Shown here one piece after another: positions 1-9,600 of a stretch of DNA of 64,000 nt. The DNA lies in the NCBI GenBank assembly GCA_921293015.1, contig OV121088.1:31967645-32031644 (forward strand). The letters are read 5' to 3'. Position 1 is the first letter of the stretch, and every line of letters begins with the position of its first letter. The translations under genes and the position numbers were made by a program. The notes beneath the pieces are model-generated. The model searched no databases. It saw only the letters and a list, made by a program, of their open reading frames with translations, and was not told the DNA's origin. The stretch comes from Phorcus lineatus. Taxonomy: Eukaryota > Mollusca > Gastropoda > Trochida > Trochidae.

Positions 1-850
1 AGGTGTCAAGTATGACTTCATACCGATTCAATTGAAATATACGTCAATTGACCTATTTTGTTTATTTCGCACAGGTGCTGAAAATGATGTCATGATCTGT
101 TTTTAGGTGACCTCATGTCTGTTGCTAAGGTTGAGTTATAAAACCAGGCATTATAAAGGCTCATCAGTTAGGATGTTGCATCAAATACAGTTTGGACAGC
201 TTGACTGAAGGCAAAGTACTGTGCAACAGTTGTTTTGTTAGTTTGGGAACACTTTTCAATGACAAGATCAGTGAACAGTTAAAAAGACATAATTCTATCA
301 AGAATATGTATCAAGCCTTTTGATGATCAATTGAATACACCTGTTACAATTGAAAACACTGACCATTAAATTTACTCACTGGTCAAAATATGAATGTTTA
401 AGGGCAATAAATATTCAGGATAATAAAACGACCCTAGAATCAATGCCTATACTTTCAAGATATTGATCTGATAGTGACTGGCATCAGTTAAGAGCATATG
501 TTCATTTGGCATAAGAGTCCTGAAATTGCACTGGCGGTGTTTCATTTGGAATTTTGGTATTAATTTTCAATGATATCTCTTTATATCTATGCTATATTTA
601 AAGTCAATTATATATAAATATATTTTGGTTCTCTTAATATCAAACCATATAGTTGCAATGTGGGAATAGAGTAATATTTTTCATAAGCTCTTGTAATTAT
701 AGAAACAGGGAATCTGAAAGTTCCTGTTACAAAGGGACACTGTAAGCAGATTCTGTAACATTTGCAAGTCAGTGCTTGAATAGGGTTTAATGTGCTGTCA
801 ACGTTATTTCAGCTGTTTAAAATGTCATTATCTCATTGGGAATATATAGA
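1..850. other. No gene recognised
   Basis: AT-rich sequence with no long open frame, no recognisable protein similarity and no obvious repeat structure. It is probably intergenic DNA or an intron of a gene outside the window. Confidence 0.5.
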
Positions 851-996
851 GAATCTCACCCGAGTGTCTTCAGATATCAAATATATCAACACGAGTTGAT
901 AAAAGTTACAAATATCCGAGGCTTGCCGAGGATATTTGTAACTTTTATCAACGAGTGTTGATATATTTGATATCTGAAGACACGAGGGTGAGATTC
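851..996. repeat. Long palindrome (about 69-bp arms)
   Basis: Positions 851-919 and 928-996 are near-perfect reverse complements around an 8-bp centre, with a few mismatches near CGAG-type positions. It lies one base outside the left 15-bp inverted repeat of the recombinase element. It could be part of that element or a separate hairpin MITE. Confidence 0.85.
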
Positions 997-1376
997 TATT
1001 TATCATCCAATATCATTTTTAAATCACAACCAAGAAAAAACGAAAAAGACTGTTTTGAAACTTTGGTCAACTTTACTTCCGTATGGCGTATGAATATCTC
1101 ATCGATCACAGGTACTGCAGCACCAAGAACTGATTACGTCATTGAAAAAAATATGAAAGAACAATACAAAATAGTACTTCAAACTTTTCAAAAGATTGAG
1201 TCAGTTTTTATCACTAACTTTCTCCTGTTAGATTTTTGGGCCAGTTCAAATTATAGAACTATAAACAAAACAATCAAACTGTAACTTTTAACAAATTGGA
1301 GGGAGTTTTGACTCTAAATTTGGAGGCCCTCATTCACTCAGTCAACAGTATGCGAGCCGAGATGGCGGGTGGAATG

Positions 1377-3002
1377 TTACTGGGAATCATGCTCGCTATC
1401 ACTGTCAATGACAGGTCTACGACGCTTGTCAGCAGCATAATTGTTCACATTAATTGTGAAGGAACCTCCAGCAATGTAACTTGAGCCAAAAACTGACTGA
1501 AGATGGTTCCGCTTTGAAGAAACCGATGTGGTGTTTGAAGCACATGTCGACACAGTCGACGGAAGAGCCGACATATTTCTGGCAGAGACCTCGTTATAAC
1601 GAGGGGTATAAGGCAGAGCTGGTGCATTGTTTACATTTCTCACCTCGCCATAAGGAACAAGTTGACCTGGATTGGAATTGGACAATATTGAAGATATTTG
1701 ACTGTGTTGTGAATCACTGATGTGGGAATAATTGTTAATGCTGTGGACATTTTTGTGACCTGTGATCTGCATTATGTGAGATGGAGGAATGTTACTTTCC
1801 GTCAACTTTTGAACCAAGTGCTTTCTTGCACTGTGATTCGTGAGCTTCCGGTCACCTGTCAAACCTGCCGCGACAGCCATTCTTTTCATGAAAGATTCCA
1901 ACTTGTGTATTCCAACTGGCTGTCTCTTGAACCAAACAGATTCAACAGATGGATTTCTCACGGTAGTCGTGGAAACATAGAATGGGGAATCAGGGAAAGA
2001 ATAATTCCCGGGTCTCAAACTTCTGTACAGCTTATAGATTTCAATAGGGCAGCGTTCTTTTTCCGGAATTGACCACATCTTGGGCGTGATATGACGGGAA
2101 TCAGACTGATCACCCTGTCTTGTTTTTGAAATACGCTCTGTCAGTTCAAGATACTCATGTCCGCTACTATCTTCCTTCAATTCCACGTCGCCCCACAACA
2201 TTTGCTTGTGTTCATGGCTGCCTCGGAGACCAAAATGTACAGTGTTGTTAAACCACAACGTGTTCAAGATAGACTCAGGTGAAGACACACCGAGTTGTTT
2301 ATTGGCCCAAAGCTGCTCAATTTCATGATCAGTTATTGGAGCTGATCGATGAGGTAAGTTACCCTTTCCAAGTGACTTTAATTGTTTTTGTTTTGCGGAC
2401 ATAACTTCTCTGTATTTTGTAAATTCGACGCTGCTTCTCAAGGTATAACCATAGTTATGGCGACGAAGATATCTCTCAATAGAGGAATTAATCCCTCTTA
2501 AAGAATTCGTTTCAAATTCTTCTCCATCCGATTTTTTGGTTGATACAATGAACTTTGACGAGTAATTGTTCAAAAGGACAGGCGGTACTTGATGAATTAA
2601 ACGACTTTCACCTTGTGTCAAGAGAAACTGTCTAAGCAGATTTGTGTCCCTAAGTGTTTTTCTAGCAGTGTTTTTATTTTCCTGCATTGCAACTAGGGCA
2701 TCAACATCCGCATCAGTTACTTCATTAAAGCGAGAGTTAGGTTGCACACTTGATTTCAAAGTTGTAGCCTGTACCCCTGACGACGAGGATGTTGTAGATG
2801 ACACAGACGTCTGCTCACCTGGTGTAACTGTAGATCTAGAATTAACTAGTTTCAGTCTTGTTTCCATTACTTCCACCTGCCAATCAATGCCATCAATGGA
2901 GCAAAGGTACACTCCATCCCCCAGGTAGGATATTACACTTGCTTGACCAGTACCATCTATTGACACTTTGTCACCTTTCTGGAAGTCTACAATGGCAGCC
3001 AT
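1377..3002 (-). CDS. Crypton-like tyrosine recombinase (DUF3504 / KCTD1-like family)
   Basis: The intact 541-aa ORF has the tyrosine recombinase catalytic set in order: Arg260 in a GLRGSHEH context, His390-x-x-Arg393 (HSAR), His416 (GHK) and Tyr425 (NNYSH). These match the R-HxxR-H-Y layout of DUF3504 proteins related to Crypton transposases (ZMYM/QRICH1/KCTD1-like genes of invertebrates and fish). The first 50 residues look like a small beta-rich Tudor/SH3-type module, followed by a Ser/Thr-rich linker. Residues about 100-210 would be the core-binding domain. The C-terminal part (about 430-541) is polar and ends in an acidic tail. Such enzymes cut and rejoin DNA through a 3'-phosphotyrosine. 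The start at 3002 is the first ATG of the frame and lies just inside the right-end palindromes. It could be an active transposon gene or a domesticated one; the flanking inverted repeats favour the former. Confidence 0.85.
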   Translation of the reverse strand: MAAIVDFQKGDKVSIDGTGQASVISYLGDGVYLCSIDGIDWQVEVMETRLKLVNSRSTVTPGEQTSVSSTTSSSSGVQATTLKSSVQPNSRFNEVTDADVDALVAMQENKNTARKTLRDTNLLRQFLLTQGESRLIHQVPPVLLNNYSSKFIVSTKKSDGEEFETNSLRGINSSIERYLRRHNYGYTLRSSVEFTKYREVMSAKQKQLKSLGKGNLPHRSAPITDHEIEQLWANKQLGVSSPESILNTLWFNNTVHFGLRGSHEHKQMLWGDVELKEDSSGHEYLELTERISKTRQGDQSDSRHITPKMWSIPEKERCPIEIYKLYRSLRPGNYSFPDSPFYVSTTTVRNPSVESVWFKRQPVGIHKLESFMKRMAVAAGLTGDRKLTNHSARKHLVQKLTESNIPPSHIMQITGHKNVHSINNYSHISDSQHSQISSILSNSNPGQLVPYGEVRNVNNAPALPYTPRYNEVSARNMSALPSTVSTCASNTTSVSSKRNHLQSVFGSSYIAGGSFTINVNNYAADKRRRPVIDSDSEHDSQ

Positions 3003-3083
3003 GTTTGTTTACTTCTCAGAAGGAAGGGGAAAGTAGTTCCAATAAGATTAACCAATCAGCAATTAGAGGAAATTTGGTCAAAA

Positions 3084-3132
3084 CGATATCTCCTAGGAGA
3101 TATCGCTTGATCTTTCACAAGCGATATCTCCT
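3084..3132. repeat. Two overlapping perfect palindromes at the element's right end
   Basis: 3084-3105 is a 22-bp perfect palindrome centred on CCTAGG. 3095-3109 and 3118-3132 form a second hairpin with 15-bp arms and an 8-nt loop. Both share the GGAGATATCG core. They lie between the recombinase start codon and the right 15-bp inverted repeat, so they could be recombinase binding sites or part of the promoter. That role is inferred. Confidence 0.85.
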
Positions 3133-3158
3133 CTGGAAGCCAGTATTGGATGATAAAT

Positions 3159-3631
3159 GAATACATCATTCATTTAACTATTATACCATTAAATGTACTT
3201 TATCTGCTTAACTTACTTCCACAAGTAGTTCCTAATTAAATATTGAGATGAAATCAGTCAATATATGCTATAAATAATTTATCTTTACATATATTGCGAT
3301 TGTGTTTTCATTATAGCAAACAATAGTTCCAATGTTACCAGGGAAGCACTAATAACTTGAGTTGAAAACAAGTGACCCTTGTGTGTAACGAATGTTTCTT
3401 AAACTATGATTTTAACTGGAAGACATTCAGTATATAAGCTTGTCATGCAGAAATTAGACATACAACTACAAATGTATAAGAGATTAGGTATGGCAACATA
3501 TTTTCAATAACAGTAAAAGGCACACAAAAAGAGAAAAGAATATTAATATTCATGAATTTCATTTGCTCCGTTTCAATAAGAAGACTTATGGCCAGGAGAA
3601 CTCCATGAGTCTGCTTTACAAGTGTGAATAT
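3159..3631. other. No gene recognised
   Basis: AT-rich spacer between the recombinase element and the virus-like remnant. No open frame or repeat of note is visible. Confidence 0.5.
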
Positions 3632-5166
3632 CTATTGATCCTTGGCATCCTCGGCAATTTCATCTTCGGATATATCACTACCGTCACTGGACATTGTGTC
3701 TTCTTCATCTTCAATCAAGTCTTCTACCCATGACTTATATTTGTACAGTTTGGAAAACACACTGTGATATATATTATTAGTGTCTACTTGCCGGAGTATT
3801 TCACATGTTGTTGGTCCAAATTGTAAGTTATACAGATAGGTTATAAAACGTGCATACATCTCTTTAAAAGCTCTCCATTTTAGCTTCATCAGTTTATCAT
3901 CTATACTTTCTTCAATTAGACCTCTTTTCAAATAAAGTTGTCTTTTCTCATCCAAAAATTCTTTATTGATCTCACAGGCACGTTTATACATGTCTCGTAT
4001 GCCTTCTTCCTCCAGATCTGATTGTTGTTTCTTTTTCTGAATACTTTTGGAAAATTCGACCATGTCATCATCATTATCATACTTTTCCATAGCAGGACAT
4101 TGTTTATCATGTACATTTTGAATACTGAATATTTGGCTGCAGTAGTTACATTCCTCTAAATGACGTGGTTTCTTCAGAGAAGTGAAATGTTCCTGCTCAA
4201 ATGTTCTTTTGGTTGGTATATTTGGTATTCCTGGGGGCTGCCTATGTCGAAAGCTTCCATTCTCTGGATACCAGGTTTTTATATGTCTCTGCAAATTATT
4301 TATGTCCTGGAAAACGGTTCCGCAGCTGTGACAAGATGGCAAATCGGAGAGGTCTTCAGGATACGTCTGGAGGGTAGACTCTATATAAGGACTGTTTTCC
4401 AAACTGCTTTCTTTACAGGCATTAGGACTAAGTCTTTGATCTGTTGGTGTATCAGGTTTCAGATCAATCAAAAGGTGACCATAAGGTTGACTCGTGGCCT
4501 CTTCAAACTTTTGCATGAAAAGTTGGGTACATTTGATGACCCAAGGTCATGATGGATATCTGGTCCACCGGATTATTAAACATTACTATATAGTGACAGT
4601 TTCTCCTTTGAGTAGGGTCTTTGCTGTAATATAAGTTTTGGTTGATGGCAATGACAGAGAGGTTCCGATGATGAGAACCTTCTGTAAACTGGTCTGTTAT
4701 TTTAGGATCTTTACTTGCCGTGGACATGAGATCATCTAGGACAACGACATTTCTCACCCCTGTGACAAAATAATAGTCTTGATCCAAATCAACAGGAATA
4801 CCTTGGATAAACTCTACAGGAGGATACACGAATTGTAGAATAGTATCACAGAGAGGTTGCCAACGACGATAAAGCCATAATTTTTAAGTTTTCCAATATA
4901 TTTCGAACCAGATAAGATTTCCTAGAAGCAGGCGGTCCGGAAATGGACATCGTGAACGGATGGCGTAATGAGAATTCTTGTGCTGGCAGTGTGTCCATAG
5001 TTCAGTGCAATTCTTGTGATAATATTTGTGGCGACTCTGTCTTCAATGCTATTTCATGTTGTGATTTTGAATTTGCAAAGTCACTGTTGTGCTTAGATCT
5101 CAGATGTCTCAACATAACATCCCTTCTTGAAAAGCCTTTCTGACAAGCTGGACATGTTGCTTCCAT
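3632..5166 (-). pseudogene. Virus-like packaging ATPase (A32/FtsK-HerA type) with zinc fingers, broken
   Basis: Read on the minus strand from ATG at 5166, a C2H2-like zinc finger (CPAC...H...H) comes first, then an in-frame TGA at 5002-5004. Next is an FtsK/HerA-type ATPase split over different frames. The P-loop is degenerate, with Arg in place of the Gly before Lys-Ser. A frameshift near 4890 leads into the 108-aa ORF (4829-4503), which has the Walker B stretch VVVLDDLM and a conserved SHHRNLSVIAINQNLYYSKD segment. A second frameshift near 4510 leads into a 294-aa ORF (4516-3632). That ORF has a Cys/His finger (CHSCG...H) followed by an acidic tail. I recognise this architecture from virus-like genes in invertebrate genomes, close to the packaging ATPases of Polinton/adintovirus-like dsDNA elements; the exact lineage is uncertain. 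At least two frameshifts, one stop and a damaged P-loop make it non-functional as written. Confidence 0.7.
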
Positions 5167-5221
5167 GATGGACTTGTGACAAAATGGGAAGTTTATGACG
5201 GGTTATCTTTATTTATTCATG

Positions 5222-5280
5222 AATCTGCTGGCGGCTGCGGTGGCGGAGGCGGCGGCGGTGGTGGTGGCGGCGGTAGTGAT
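5222..5280. repeat. GGC/GGT-rich microsatellite
   Basis: Irregular run of GGC, GGT and GCT triplets just upstream of the ATPase remnant. It does not appear to encode anything in this context. Confidence 0.75.
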
Positions 5281-5355
5281 TGTGCTGATAATGGCTGTGT
5301 TGGTTGTTTCTTGCTGATGTTGTTGTTGTTTTAGGTTACTTAAGTTAACAGGTAG

Positions 5356-5698
5356 TTAAAAAGTTGTCTTAATTTGTTTTCTTGGACCTCTTTCATCAGT
5401 CGTTTCCTTTGACCTTTTTAGAATTGCTGGTTCCCTTTTTTCCCTGGCTTGTGCTTGCTCGACAATTTGTTGTGTGGGAGAGACAAAGTTAATTTTGGGT
5501 TGCTTGGAAGAGGGCATGACCAATTTTAGGCCATTCCGGATCATAAAGCTCCAGTGTTCTGTCAACCGACATGATACCCTGTCCTTTCAATTTACCCTGG
5601 ACTTGCAGCATAGAATAGCGAGTCCATTTCTCTGTGTCTGGCACAAACAGCTTATACTGACTCATAGTGGTCTGTCTAACAGCTTGAAAAACAAACAA
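5356..5698 (-). pseudogene. Companion virus-like protein fragment, frameshifted
   Basis: Two overlapping minus-strand frames (5698-5489 and 5565-5356) look like the two halves of one protein. The first carries MSQYKLFVPDTEKW from an ATG at 5665. The second carries KINFVSPTQQIVEQAQ followed by a basic tail (KRSKETTDERGPRKQIK). A single frameshift around 5500-5560 would link them. The fragment lies directly upstream of the ATPase remnant on the same strand, so it is probably another gene of the same virus-like element. I cannot assign a function. Confidence 0.4.
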
Positions 5699-5699
5699 A

Positions 5700-6600
5700 T
5701 GAGCTATTCATTATGGGCACGTGGTTTATATAGGCTTCTATCCTGTAGCTCTTGCCCACACCTCTGACATGAGCAATGCTTCTTGTCTCACTTCATCCAT
5801 ATATTTTAATATAAATTCTATCACTGGTGTATTTTTTTAATTAAAAGTCGATTTTGCACATCATCTGTGGTGACAGGATCGGCCAAACGTGTTAGCATAG
5901 TCAAATTGTTGTTATTATTATATTATTATTTGTTTGAAGATATTTTCCTCTTTCACTCATTGTCATCACTATACAAGCATCTGATAAACGTCGACGACAA
6001 TGGCTAACACCTGTTCACTATTCATATCCGTAACTTCCTGTATAGTATACTCATAGCCATGAAACAGAATTAGGCTCTGCAGACTCTGTCTCAATATATA
6101 ACGTGCCATGTAAGAACCACAACGGAAGTGGTTTCAAGTGAAGAGTTACTGTAACTGTACCAGTTAAAAAATCTAGCTGGCTACAAAAAGAAGACCAACA
6201 CAAGAAAAATACATACTATATGTTTATTACAAAATCATGATATATCAATCACACTGTTGAACCAAGGTAACATGTTTTGCCAGCAGTATCACTCTTTTGG
6301 TTAGGTTGTCCTACCATATACAAATAGTCACAGTCTGGGGACCACCTCTTATGTTCAACTCCAAGGGTCATCTGTAGAGGTCCAGTAATTGAAAAAACAA
6401 CTAGGTAAGTATATATACTACTTAGTTGGCACTTGCTATCTATGCCTTGACATGTGCGTATAATAATATAAAACAGGTGTGAAGTTAATCCATCGTCATC
6501 CTACAAAAAGTAACTTTATTTGTATGGTGACGTATATTTTTCATTCAACCATACACTAATTTACTGCAATACAATACCTCTAACTGCCAAATCCATTGTA
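5700..6600. other. No gene recognised
   Basis: AT-rich spacer between the virus-like remnant and the OB-fold gene. It probably contains the promoter or an upstream exon of the latter; I cannot place either. Confidence 0.45.
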
Positions 6601-6609
6601 GCTCTGCAG

Positions 6610-9600
6610 TCGGAGGAAGGTGAGAAGATGGAAAGAGTTGGGGAGTCGGCACGTGAAGAGCAAATTGAGACGGAGGAAGATATGGACACTTCAGAGTGGA
6701 CTGTACCTTCTGGCGGTGCTGGTGCTGGTGGGGATGATGATGCTGATGATCAGGCTGATGATGATGCTGGTGATGATGCTGATGATGATGCTGATGATGA
6801 TGCTGATGATGATGCTGATGATGAAGATGCTGCTGCTGATGATGACGACGACGTCGACGACAATGATGATAATGATAATAATGATGATGATGAAGATGAT
6901 GATGATGATGGTGGTGGTGGTGTCAAAGTAATTTCAACACAAACACTCTTTCATCTGCTACTTTAATGGGCATTTATAATCTGTCATTGATTTAAACTTT
7001 CGCAGAGTGTTCTCAAAAGGTATTATGCTTCATTAATTATTCATAAGACTATCTTTCCATGTTTAACTTCACGTGTTCTACATATTACTTGCTTCTAAAT
7101 TAATTACTTTATATTTTCTCTTCTATACCTAGTTACAAGACATAGAAGATTTCAAATACATCAATAGCGAGCAGTGGGTGACCTTCCAAGGGACGATAAT
7201 CAGTAGACCTAAACCAGCGCCCTCGGCAACAGGTTTTATGGTGGAGATTGCTGACAACACCAATGCTGTAGATTGTTGGGTCCATGAAAAATTCAATCTC
7301 CCCTCGTATTTTGAAGAAGGAGAACATCTCATCTTACAAAGAGTAAAATGGAACGGCAAAGTTGTCTATATATATAAGGAGTCTAATGTGACCAAAACAA
7401 ACACTGATTTGAAAGACCCGGAAGGCGTGAGAGCGAGAGCGTTTGGTTCTGGCGAGTCTACGCGCATCTCGTCTTTGAAGAAGTCGCAAAGCCCCAATGA
7501 ATCGTTTGCGGTCAGTGGACGTATTGTCAAGGTATTGGGCCTGGTTTAAATATGTGCCGAAATTAAATAACCGTAACATGTTTACATTTAACCTTATAAC
7601 ATAGTCTCCAATGGCATCAATACATTTGGACCAGTGATGTGCCAGCTTCATTATACCATTCGTGTAGAACTCCGTATCCTGGGTCTCAAGAAATCTCTGC
7701 AAGTCGCAATTAGGCATTCTCTCCCAACATACAATGTAGGTAGCTCCATCATAAATTCCTATATAACCTCTGTCTTAATACGAAGGTCAAAAAATGTGGA
7801 ACGCTGAATGTACACCTTGAACCTTAAGTCGTCTTTACAGAACACAAAGGCCTCATTTTCAAACTGTGTCATTGCACAGGCCTGTGTGACAACAAATATG
7901 TTATTGATGCATTCGATGTTTTCATTGGCTGAAATATTGCCAGATAGTTTAAGTTGCTGTATTGTGCCGATAATGGAAATTGCCGGAAGCCCGAGAAACC
8001 TTCGTATTAAGACAGAGGTTCTATAGGAATTAATGACGGAGCTACCTCTGTTGGAAGAGAATGGCAATCAGGCTTTTGTTATCATTTTAGGTCGCTAAGT
8101 GGTGTAGGAAAGTATCCCTGTTACTCCTGAATCGAGCCAAAAGTTGGTTTGTAATGTTCATATGCTTTTTTCTGGTCACCAGTTTATATTCTTAACACCC
8201 ATCTTGCAGAGAGCTTACTCAATTGAAGGACATCTGTCAGTGTTGTGTAAACCAACCCAAAACTAATGCAGTGTCTCAGCTATGTTTTGAATGGTCACAC
8301 GTCTGCCTGCAAGCACCATATCGTGAACAGCATTAACATGAATTCACCGGTGAAGGTTCTTGGTCTTACCAGACCTGGCATAATCTTCAATACTCTGTCG
8401 GCCACGTTTGAATTCAACTCACTCTGCAACTGTGGGGAATGCAAGGGGGTCATCACCCAATATATGGACGAAGTCTTCATGGTTTTCGTGTACAGACAAA
8501 TACTTTATGACCGCACGCTTTTCAACATCATTCATGTTTCCAATTTCTTATCCCCTATGCCCTTTGGGGTGTGTCATCAATATTTTGTCACTATAGTTTC
8601 AGAAGGTTACTTTCAAGGTTTATCAGTAATTTGGAAGTAGTTGATTGTTACATAATGCTTATTCTACGAACTTTTATTATTTACCCTTTTACTCAATGCT
8701 GGAAGGAAACGATGTCCGTGATTCCGATCTCCAACTGAATTTAAGAGGATATTAAACAGCGTGTGCAATACCGTGTTAAATGCTTCATGTAATTCCAATA
8801 ATCCACTTGTCTTCTCGGTTCATTCATGACTCTTAGCAAATATTACAGTAGGTAGATTGAAATTCGTCCATAAGTAAGTTTTTTTCATAAGCCTTGTCCT
8901 TGATCTACAGGTTTCAGACCTCAGCAAGAGAGAACTGTTTGACGATAAGATCCTAACTCACAGACTGGTACGAATAGATGACGGTTCTGGCTTCCTCGAC
9001 CTGGACGTGTGGGGAGACATTGCACCAGAAATCGAACTCGACACGGTCCTACGGATAACTTCTTGCAAGTGGAAAATAAAACATGGTGTCAAAAAGTACA
9101 CAACTACTCCAAAGACAGAGATACAGGTGAATTTCAAACTTGATCATTTACACGTTTTGCTTCAAATGAATACCACATTTTTACCGCAACGGGCATTTTA
9201 TCTATTTATTTATCTTCGTTTATTCCAAGACAATTGAAATCTTCAGAACGTATGAGACGATATCCAACATGTTTTCGAAATTGATGTCATCAATAACTTT
9301 TATAATAACGTATTTTCTCGAATAGATGCCTTTTCAGATCGCCCTCAGCTCCCGCGTCATGTCGAAACCCGGCGTCTATCCGAGACCGCCCTTTATAGAT
9401 AATTAGGAATAATACAGGAAATACCGTAGTTTTCGCTCAGGAAATACCCAGTGACTACGTGTATTAACTTCTGTCAAGTTGCCCTTGGATGTGGATTAAT
9501 ATATAGAATAGGAACCATCACTAATACCCAGTGACTACGTGTATCACCATCTGTCACATTGCCCTTGGATGTGGATTAATATATAGAATAGGAACCATCA

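Larger units (their letters stand above)
998..3158 (-). mobile_element. Tyrosine-recombinase (Crypton-like) element with 15-bp terminal inverted repeats
   Basis: A perfect 15-bp inverted repeat (ATTTATCATCCAATA at 998-1012, its reverse complement at 3144-3158) brackets one intact 541-aa recombinase ORF. Inside the right end are two overlapping palindromes (3084-3105 and 3095-3132). A further palindrome (851-996) abuts the left end. Classical Cryptons are not expected to have TIRs, so the element boundary is an inference. I saw no convincing target-site duplication. The undamaged ORF suggests a fairly recent copy. Confidence 0.6.

Noticed and set aside
851..996. Transcription terminator-like hairpin
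   Set aside because: Arms of about 69 bp in a eukaryotic genome next to a transposon fit a palindromic repeat, not a terminator.
1481..2928. Several plus-strand frames opposite the recombinase ORF
   Set aside because: They are shadows of the minus-strand gene, which has a full catalytic residue set.
6620..6931. Met-rich open frame over the GAT repeat
   Set aside because: It is the alternative frame of the trinucleotide repeat; the Asp/Ala frame joins in phase with the downstream exons.
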